A stretch of 64,000 nucleotides of DNA from Chondrosia reniformis. Taxonomy: Eukaryota; Porifera; Demospongiae; Chondrillida; Chondrillidae. Below, piece after piece: positions 1 to 9,100 of the stretch. The notes beneath the pieces are model-generated. The model made no database searches and was not told where the DNA came from. It saw only the letters and a program-made list of their open reading frames with translations. The position numbers and the translations under genes are program-made. The number at the start of each line of letters is the position of its first letter. Position 1 is the stretch's first letter. Where the stretch lies: positions 682,001-746,000 of the forward strand of contig OX359191.1 in assembly GCA_947172415.1 (NCBI GenBank), in the 5' to 3' direction.

Positions 1-151
1 AGGAGGTGCAAACTGCATGTGCATTTTTCCTAAGACGATATATCTGTGTAAGGCGTGCTACTCGACGATTTTGCCATCTAGAAAGTGTGACACCTTGGTA
101 CGCGATTAGTTTTTGTTTCGGCTGCAGTCGTCTTTTCACTATAGCTAGACC

Positions 152-1464
152 ATGAGTCTTCGATTGGCCTTGAAAGCAACACAGGAGCAAGCAGGTGAGC
201 TGTCTAGTCTATGCATGTGGATGAAGCTCGCAATTTTAACACCAGCGGGCTCTTTAATCGATTGTTCAACATCTTCCCCCAGAGGACTACGCGCTCGTAT
301 ACTGGCCCGAAGAGGACTGTGTGAGTGTTGTGGCGTTCAGCTGCATCTCTGACCCATGTCCTCCTGCTGTTGGGAAGCCCTGTCGCGTTGGAATTGGCAA
401 GAAGTGGTATACGGGAGTAACTGCGAAGACTGGTACGTTTCTACAGCATTATTATTCGCTTAGCGTTTAACTACTGCCAATCACTCACAGGATCTCGAAA
501 GGCTATGATGGAGTTAGAAGATGACTTCATTGATGGGAACTTCGAGTTTCCCCTGAAGAGTGAGCCAACAGCAGAGCAAGAGGCACGCCCGACTCCCAAG
601 ACAACAAAGAAGCGCACAGCACTGGCTGACATTGACACTAATATTGAACCAGCTGACAAAGAAGCTGGAGAAAAGCTAAGGAAGAAGAAGAACAGAGGCA
701 ACAAGGAGAAGGAAAGTAATACGCCACAAGAAACCGGAGTGATATTGCAGCTAGAAGAATTTGATGAAGAGCAGAAGACGACACAGGCTGATGAAATTTG
801 CAAGGACTTGAAACTCATTGTGAAGACTGTCACAAAGGTGGAGCAGCGTTTTTTTGAAATGCAGGCATTTCAAAAAAACTGCCAAGAAATGATGGAGAAG
901 GCAATACAATCCATGCAAAAGAAGATTGATGAACTAGCGCAGAATCTAATCTACATGCCGCAGCCTACGCTACAGCCACTGCCTCCACTTCAGGCTCAGG
1001 TAAACACACCGATGCAACCTGCTACATTGTTTCATTCAGTCCCCCCAGCACCTTCATACCAGGTGAATGAGTCATCCATGGGGCAGAGTACACCCATCCC
1101 TATTGCTCCATTAAGCACGAAGTACAATGAAATGTCGGCCGCGGAGATTCCCAAAGAGAAACTCAAGACAATTGCAGAAACTTTCCAAAAGTATACTTCA
1201 CTCCGCACTGAGAGCAAGATTGGTGTGCTTGCCGTAAAGTTGGCAAGAGAGGCAATTTTCGGAGATGACCTTCTTCGGAAATGTACACCAAGAGGGTGGA
1301 GTGACATGCCAGCACTGCCACAAGCGGAGCTAAATCTCCTCAAGTGTACCCTTTACGAGCAGTTTCCGCGTTTCTGGACGTGCCCAGAGGAGTACGAGAA
1401 GACTTGGGCAATTGCACAAGAGGCGATTGCCCAAGCATGCAAGAGACTGCGGAAGAGACTATGA
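152..1464 (+). CDS. BEN-domain protein carried by transposable element 1
   Basis: Three-exon model: 152-194, 283-432 and 491-1464, joined in phase (introns gtgagc..cccccag and gtacgt..ctcacag), giving 388 residues. Residues about 15-65 form a small domain (YALVYWPEEDCVSVVAF...VGKPCRV...KKWYTGV) that recurs in two other elements of this window. An acidic/basic linker with a Lys-rich stretch follows (about 125-140), then a coiled-coil-like segment (about 160-217) and a Pro/Gln-rich spacer. The last 100 residues look like a BEN domain, with GVLAVKLAREAIFG, a Leu-rich middle and a C-terminal TWAIAQEAIAQACKRLRKR helix. BEN domains are known DNA- or protein-binding modules of chromatin factors and some viral proteins. 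A role in binding element DNA or regulating transposition is inference. No frame disruption is seen. Confidence 0.75.
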
Positions 1465-1770
1465 CAGTGACTTATGCATCCTCAGGTTTCTTATATTACA
1501 TATGCGTACGTGTATTTCCTTCCTTATTGCCCTAATATTTATTGTTTGCAAAGTTAGTCGTGTAGAGAGGAATGTATAAGAAACCCTTCGATCTATGTCG
1601 CAATGCGCACACACTAGATCTTGCGACGACTTTCCTAATGCATAGCTACGCTAAAGAGTCAGCAAATCAAACGATAACACAGCACACAGTATAATAATAG
1701 CAAGACAATAATAGGATACAGCAAGACAGGTTGTGTCTAATCATAGTCAAATAAGCACAACAGTTACAAG
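1465..1770. other. Spacer between convergent element genes
   Basis: AT-rich sequence between the BEN gene stop and the transposase stop. It presumably holds both 3' ends. An AATA-rich stretch near 1690-1715 could supply poly(A) signals, but no single site can be assigned. No gene is seen. Confidence 0.4.
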
Positions 1771-2769
1771 TTAATAGCCTGTTGCCCTTCCTTTACACTG
1801 AATAACGGCTGGTATCACTTTCTTCATATGACCGATGTATCTCTGGCACTTAGCAACTGTCACAGTCCTCCAAAAGGCCCTGATCCCGTCCATGAGTTCC
1901 AGCTTTGTTCTGGGCTTGACTTCTCTCCTGATGTACTCTTTCAATTCGTGCCACAGGTTTTCTATTGGGTTGAGGTCTGGTGATTCAGGAGGAGTGGGCC
2001 ACCAGTTGATGCCTTCTTCAGCATAAAATTGCCGGGCACGTTTTGAGCAATGTTTGGGATCATTGTCTTGGACAAATCGATGCCCATCAGGATACACATC
2101 TCTGATAAACGGTACCAGCGATTTCTTCAGAATAGAAATGAAAAGGAGTGCATTCATCTTCCCTTCAAAAATACATAAAGAGGTGCGACCACGGTAGCTG
2201 ATTCCTGCCCAAACATACACCTTTAATGGGTGTTTGGGCTTGGGCTTGTACCTCGGCTTCTCTCCTCTTTTGTAGCAACAAGTCCGCCTATGGGTTTCCA
2301 TCTGTACAGTGGTCTCGTCGGTGAAAATGACATCTTCAAAGGACATATCTTTGTTTTTCTCTGCCCACTCCAATCTCTTCTCTTCATTTGCTGCACGAAT
2401 CATTTGGCAGTAGCTTGTCCCCTTGGATGTCCATCCTAACTCTGTTCTCCATCTCAATGCAGTCGATGAAGCCACTTGAATGTCATTTTTAGCCAGGAGC
2501 TTTTGTAGTTCTACGCCTGTCGTCTCGTCGTCCTTTTCCATTTGCTCCTCAATGATCTTCTTAGCATCTGCAGTGAATTTGGAGTCTTTCCCGCTTCCTG
2601 GCGTGCGCGAGATCATCCCTGTTTCTTCATAACGACGGATAAACAAGTATACGCCAATTTTCGTCGTTACGTGCCCTTCTTCTTTCAAGCAGCGGGTGAT
2701 CTGGACGAAGCTCTTCCCCAAGCGGCGGTAAAACAGAATTCTCTGCTTCACATAATCGGAGTAGACCAT
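1771..2769 (-). CDS. Tc1/mariner (IS630 superfamily) DD34E transposase
   Basis: An intact 332-residue frame, a usual length for Tc1-like transposases. The ATG at 2769 (MVYSDYVKQ) is chosen; the frame stays open further upstream but has no other ATG. The N-terminal half looks like the paired helix-turn-helix DNA-binding region, with a GRPR-like linker (RTPGSGKDSK, about 55-64). The catalytic triad is visible: D151 (FTDET), D235 (QDNDPKH) and E270 (PDLNPIENLW), with exactly 34 residues between the last two. The enzyme should cut and paste its element at TA sites. No stop or frameshift interrupts it, so it may be recently active. It is convergent with the BEN-domain gene. Confidence 0.92.
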   Translation of the reverse strand: MVYSDYVKQRILFYRRLGKSFVQITRCLKEEGHVTTKIGVYLFIRRYEETGMISRTPGSGKDSKFTADAKKIIEEQMEKDDETTGVELQKLLAKNDIQVASSTALRWRTELGWTSKGTSYCQMIRAANEEKRLEWAEKNKDMSFEDVIFTDETTVQMETHRRTCCYKRGEKPRYKPKPKHPLKVYVWAGISYRGRTSLCIFEGKMNALLFISILKKSLVPFIRDVYPDGHRFVQDNDPKHCSKRARQFYAEEGINWWPTPPESPDLNPIENLWHELKEYIRREVKPRTKLELMDGIRAFWRTVTVAKCQRYIGHMKKVIPAVIQCKGRATGY

Positions 2770-2939
2770 CTTCAACTGCCGCGGGCACACTCTCGACGAT
2801 AACCAACAGAGGGAAGGGAAAACGCAAGCCAACAACACTTGGAGAGGACGCACTGAAGCCAATCACACTCAGAATAAACGCTGAAGCACTAGCGCCTGGC
2901 ACCTTAACAGGCGACGATGAAGGAGTGAAATTCTTTGCA

Positions 2940-3095
2940 ATTTACGAGTATCGGTTACCCGTACTATGGGCGTACCATCTGAAAACGTACGCATCCGCAC
3001 ACGTGCGTTCGGTGTAAAACGTACGGGTGTGCTACGTGTAAACGTACGGGTATGCGAACGGGCGTAGTACGCTAAGTTTTTTCTAAGATGTACCG
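2940..3095. repeat. Subterminal repeats at right end of element 1
   Basis: Three or four imperfect direct copies of an AAACGTACGGGT-like motif (near 2981, 3017 and 3038) precede the CGGTAC terminus, between the transposase start and the element end. Repeated subterminal motifs are common transposase-binding sites in DNA transposons. That role here is inference. Confidence 0.5.
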
Positions 3096-3184
3096 TACAA
3101 ATTGATATTCTGTTGATAACTCAGTAAACGCCAAAAGGGTGGAGTGTATAACTATTACATAATATGGTTCTACAAATAAAGTGT

Positions 3185-6100
3185 TTACATGTTGGCCAAT
3201 TTCCACTGTATTTAAAATTACATGTTTACAAATATATTGCACACTTCTCACCTCATCAGACAAAGACATCAGATATTCCTCAATATGACGATGGTGATTA
3301 CGTTGAGCTAACATTATTGCTGATTTACCATGCTATTCAAATAGAAATAGGTCACATTACACAAGTAGTAATGTAATATGCAAGTACTAGTTATTACATG
3401 CAAAAAATGGCGTATATGCAATACACTGGTACCATTGTGAGCGTGTAATAAGTGGTTTATCGCTAAATTAATCGTTCTACAAATGTGCACATTACTGTAA
3501 TTGACAAGTAGTAATGTTTTATGCATATATACATACATACACATTTGCTGAATAAAGATAAAAAATAGTAGCAATATGTAGCTATGTACAGTCAACTCTC
3601 ACTATAATGAACTTGGTTATTACAAAAACATGCTAGCGAGTACAATCAATCAGAACCCCAGCTTATGGTCTCTATAAATGGACAGCAGTTAATACGCAAT
3701 AAACACTTTAACTAGGGTGGCATGAAAACCATCATGATCAATGGATGGACCTACCTACGGTACGCAAGCAAAAAATCTGGACTCTTTGTTACTTCGTTCG
3801 AAATGTCGTTCTTTCACTGTGAAATTCTTCAAAAATCTTCAAATTAAAAATGATTTTCTTCGAATTTTCAAAGTTTCAAAGGTACAATAATAACTGACAA
3901 ATCTTTTCTAATTTATGTATTTATGGATTAAGAGTAACACTCAGTGGCAAGGCGTCATTTTAAGACTTTATTAGAAAAGAATTTTTGCCATGAAAGATCA
4001 AAAGAAGATGGAGACAGGCAAGAAAACGCTAAGAACAAAGATGTTAAGTAAAATCTAGCACGTGCTGATTAACAGGTATTTACCGATTTTCGAAGTTTTT
4101 CAAAATAATGTGATCTTCGAATCTTTTCGTTACTGCTTCGATTTTTTTAAACTTTTCGATTTTTTCGAATTTCATTCGCTACTTCGAAAACGACTTTTGC
4201 ATATTCGTAACTTCGAAGGTCAAGATTTTTTGCGTGCATACCGTATATCATACACACAACATCAGTTACAGTACATATACAAGTGGATTCACATATTTCA
4301 CCTCATTCACAGTCTGTGGATCCATTTGACAATCTTTAGTGAAATACTTTACCAGTCCAAACTGACCCTTCAAAGCTGCTATGTGCAATGAATTTGATCC
4401 ATCCTATACACAACAGAAATGAGAAAGAATCAATAATAATTCATTTCAATATATCAGACTTATTAAATATGGAAGCAGTGCATTTCCATACCTTTTTCAC
4501 AGTCTTTGGATCCATTTTGTGGACAGTCATCAGATATTGTACTATCTCAAGTGAACCATTCCGTGATGCATAGTGTAATGTATTCCATCCATCCTAAAGT
4601 GACATGAAAACCATCATGATCAATGGATGGACCTACCTATATCATACACACAACATCAGTTACATGTACAAGTGGATTCACACATCTCACCGCATTCACA
4701 GTCTGTGGATCCATTTGACAATCTTTAGTGAAATACTTTACCAGTCCAAACTGACCATTTGCAGCTGCTATGTGCAATGAATTTGTTCCAGTCTATACTC
4801 AACAGAAATGAGCAAGTACAGTGGTGATTGAAAGTTCTTAGCCTGATAATCGCGTGTGGTTCGCGGGTACTCGCGGGTACTCGTGCGAGTACACGCACGC
4901 ATTTAACACCTTCGTGGTACTAACCATATAATGGCGTCTTACGAATGCGGGTGCGAAACTTACGAAAGATGCCTCGGAAAGCGAAAGAAATTTCTGTAGA
5001 GTGGCTAGAGTCGAAGGACGCTGGCAAGATACATCGCGTGAACGTGAAGCATATTATTTGCCAGTTCTCTGAGATAGCGGTGGGGAAGGAAGTCGTTGTT
5101 CGGCTGAACACGCGCCGCTACCGTGCGAAGGTGGTTGATTTTTTGGACTGGGCTCCTCCTAAGCCAAAAGGAACCTCCAGGAAGAAGAAAAAAGTGGAGA
5201 AGGTGCGAGGATAGTAATCTCTCTGACTTATATTGTTGTGTGTGTATACGTAATAGCTGCTATATGACTGCAATCGTATTTAATCATCAGAAAACTAAGA
5301 AGCCACTCTGGTTAGGCGACGGTTCACCAGCGTTGGAGGAAGGCAAAGGTGAAGTTGAAGACTACATGCAAAGCGACGAGGGCTTAGAAGCAGAGAACAG
5401 CAGCAGCAGTGAAGACATCCAGCCATTGCAAGATTGCACAAACAAGACAAAGCCTGGCAGTCAACCATCAAAACCTAGATGCCACTTTCAGTCTCCATCT
5501 GTGCAACTGGATTCATCTCCTGATGTCTCTCAGTCAACCTACTCCAATACATCCGAGACTGCCCTTCCTTCATCGGAAGGCCCCTCCATGCTGCAGCCAA
5601 CACCATACTTCTCGAAGTCACCATACCCCTGCTTTTCGCCACAAACAGGACCACACCATCCTTCTAAACCACAAATAACACCATATGCTCCTGTCCCAGA
5701 GGCGGCAACACCATACTACCCCTCTCCTGTAGCACAGCCTACCTACCCTTGCCTTCTATCACCGCCAACACCATACCATTCCCCTATCATTCCACATCCA
5801 CTGCCAGTCTATCCCCCTCCTCAGTCCCCATACCCTTGCTACATGCCTCCTTTTTATCCCACCACTCCCCCCATGCCTCATTACCCTAGCCACACATCTC
5901 ACTTTCCACCCACCAGCCGGCGTCTTAACCACACTTCCCCAATATCCCATGAAAACTGCAGTCATGGTGAGGATGTAGACCCAGACAGTGACTGGGTGGA
6001 TTTCGAGGAGGTTTTTGAAGACTATGACAAGGGTCCTCCTTTGAAGTTTTCAAAAAAGGTGGTGGACACTTGTTACAGAACAGCATCCTCACGATCAAAC

Positions 6101-9100
6101 TTGGCGGTGTAGTTAGTACGAAGAGCATACTCGCGGGCTGAAAGAGCAACATCAAACTGTGCTGGAGACCACCGATACAATAAAAAGAAGCTATCACCCA
6201 CAAGAATGAGAGCAGTGAAAGATGCTATCTATTCGATCCATCCTGTCAAACCAGGAGAGAATGAAGATGATACATGGAAGATATACAGAACTGCCATTGA
6301 CAGCAGCTGTCGTCAGCTGAACAGGCCTACCATGAAGCATGCTCTCATCTGACAAGACTGCAACTTATATGTAACTTTTAATGCTTACATATAACATGTA
6401 CTGTATATAATATATATAGGCTGTATATAGGCATCATTTTCTTGTAACTATTTCTGAACACAACTATATATTAATGATTCTGAGAGAACTGAGGTGCAGA
6501 TACAATGTGTTTAATGTTTGAATAGGTAGTAGATGCACAAACAGAAAATGCCATGTGGCAAAGCTAAACATGTTCAAGCATTACTCTCCTGTGATTCCAC
6601 CTTCCTGCTGTACAACTTTGGGAAGCACAACATGTGTGTGCTCAATGTACTTGGTACACTTCGTTGGAGTCATCCTTTCCGCCCAGAAGAGTTTAATGCC
6701 ATCCACCAGCTCCTGCTTTGTCAATGGTTTTACATCTCTTGCAAGGAAATACTTCAGTTCTCTCCACACCCGTTCTATTGGGTTAATGTCAGCGCTACTG
6801 GCTGGGGTTGGCCACCAGTTTATTCCTTTCTCTTCATAAAAAGCTTTAGCCACACGACTTGTGTGCTTCGGGTCGTTGTCCTGCATGAATCTGTACTGCT
6901 TTCCTTGAAAGACCTTCTCCAAAAACGGAAGTAGGAAGCCTTCCAAAATTTTCACGTACAAAGGAGCATCCATGATCTGGTCAAATATGCAAATGTTTGT
7001 GGCTCCTATCTTTGAGATACCTGCCCAAACATGAACTTTTAATGCGTGTTTCACAACTGGCTTCAACACTCTTTCTTTTCCTATTTTCACCCGCATTGTC
7101 TGGCTGTGCCGCTTCAACTGCACTGATGATTCATCACTCCATATCACGTTGTCGAAGTCATCTTCTGTGTCAAGGCACATCTTGGCAAATTCCATACGCT
7201 TGAGTTTGTTCTTTTCTGAGATCATAGGGCCAAACCTTGTTCTTACAACTGCCCACTGCAATGTCTCGCGTAGGTACCTTTGTATGGTAGGAGGGGAGAC
7301 TTGAACACCAAATCGTCTCGCTAAGATTCGCTGCAGTTCGACTGAAGTGACTTCATCATCCTTTTCCAGCTCTTCCTCCATGAATTTCGCCATTTCCGTC
7401 GAGATTTTCGAAGGTCGTCCTTTGCGATGGTTGTCTTCCAGGCAGCTAAATTCCTGCCAGCGAAATATCCACTTGCTCACCGTCGTGCGAGTGGTCACCC
7501 GTCCTTCCGAACGCAAAATCTCCACGATAGAGGTAACATTCTCTCCTTCTGTCCAAAGGCGAACAATTCTGTCTCTGAAATACCGCGGCAGGCGAGCAGT
7601 AGACATCTCTTCACGAGCGCTTTCTCCGAGGTGGCAAGTTTAGGATCGAGCGTCGTCTACATTAACACCTAAGACGCACGAAATACCGCAGCAAGCGAAC
7701 GATAGGCAGCGATAGACACGTCTGTTCACAGTCCCAAGGCAAGCTTGCGCACGAATTTCGTCGAGATTAACACCTATTACATTTTACTCGCACGAGTACA
7801 CGCGTGTCACACGGCTTAGTACTTTTAATCACCACAGTATCAATAATAATTCATTTCAATGTCATTTCTATAACAGACTTATTAAATATGGAAGCAGTGC
7901 ATTTCCATACCTTTGTCACAGTCTTTGGATTCATTCTGTGGGCATTCACAAGATATTGTACTATCTCAAATGAACCCTTCTGTAATGCATAGTGTAATGT
8001 ATTCCATCCATTCTAAAGTGACATGAAAACCATCATGATCAATGGATGGACCTACCTATATCATACACACAACGTCAGTTCCACGTACAAGTGGATTCAC
8101 ACATCTCACCTTATCCACAGTCTTTGGATCCATTTGACAATCTTTAGTGAAATACTTTACCAGTCCAAAATGACCATTTGCAGCTGCTATGTGCAATGAA
8201 TTTGTTCCAGTCTATACTCAACAGAAATGAGAAAGTATCAATAATAATTCATTTCAATGTCATTTCTATAACAGACTTATTAAATATGGAAGCAGTGCAT
8301 TTCCATACCTTTTTCACAGTCTTTGGATCCATTTTGTGGACAGTCATCAGATATTGTACTATCTCAAGTGAACCATTCTGTGTTGCAATGTGTAATGCAT
8401 TCGATCCATCCTAAAGTGAAATGAAAACCATTATGATCAATGGATGGACCTACCTACGGTACAGGTCAAAAGAAACTTGGCGATTTCCGCAAGGGTTTGT
8501 ACGGGAATCCGCAAATTTTCTGCGTACTGCTGTACAGCCATTTGCGGTTTGCCATATCAGCATCTGCGGGTATCGTCAGCGATGTTTGTAAACAAACGAA
8601 CAATACGTATGTACGGTGTCGATAGGGAAGCCATGCAATCTATGAAGAAAATGATACGTACGTATGTTGAGCATTTCGATCTTTACCTACGTATAAGTAT
8701 CGTCAGAATTAATAATACGAAAGTATGTAGACAACAATAAAATAATAGAGTATTCAAAACAGTTTGCTTTGTTGTATAGATTCTTTCAATTGCTATAATT
8801 TTTAAAATATTGGATGCTGACCCTTTATTTTGGAGATGGAGAGACACAATTCTTTCTCTTTTCTTTCCGTATTATTCATTATCATTATTATTCATATTAT
8901 TTATGTACGTACGTAAATTGCCAATCAAAACTCTACGATAAAACACTGAGGTCCGCCGAAAGAATCTGTGAAAATCCTCGGAATTTGTATAGATTCGCAA
9001 ATTAACACCTATATTCTGAGGATTTTCACAGATTCCTTCGGCGGACCTCAGTGTTTTATTGTAGAGTTTTGATTGGCAAATTAAATAATATGAGTATCCT

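Larger units (their letters stand above)
1..3095. mobile_element. Two-gene Tc1/mariner-type element 1 (left end outside window)
   Basis: A BEN-domain gene (plus strand) and a DD34E transposase gene (minus strand) face each other tail to tail with about 300 bp between them. The right end is placed at 3095. Read inward on the minus strand it starts CGGTACATCTTAGAAAAAAC, and it is followed by a TA at 3096-3097. Beyond that point the sequence matches the second copy of the duplicated region near 20280, where no such element is present. The CGGTAC start is shared with the elements at 8457-9496 and 3758-4243. No matching left inverted repeat is seen in bases 1-150, so the element probably starts upstream of the window. 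The right boundary is well supported; the full extent is inferred. Confidence 0.7.
4819..7837. mobile_element. Complete two-gene Tc1/mariner-type element 2
   Basis: A 3,019-bp element. Its ends are CAGTGGTGATTGAAAGTTC (left) and, read inward, CTGTGGTGATTAAAAGTAC (right), with a further shared TACTCGTGCGAGTA block inside both ends. It is flanked by TA at 4817-4818 and 7838-7839. The paralogous intron at 8226-8240 shows the empty site (gagaaagTAtcaataataa), which confirms the boundaries. It carries a BEN-domain gene (plus) and a DD34E transposase (minus) in convergent orientation, the same layout as element 1. It is absent from duplicate copy B, so insertion after the duplication is the simplest reading. 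Confidence 0.93.

Noticed and set aside
2770-2862. Upstream extension of the element 1 transposase frame
   Set aside because: The frame is open but has no ATG. The family start is MVYSDYVKQ at 2769.
3164-3595. Several small frames near the ankyrin 3' end
   Set aside because: AT-rich chance frames overlapping the ankyrin exon at 3252-3332 on either strand.
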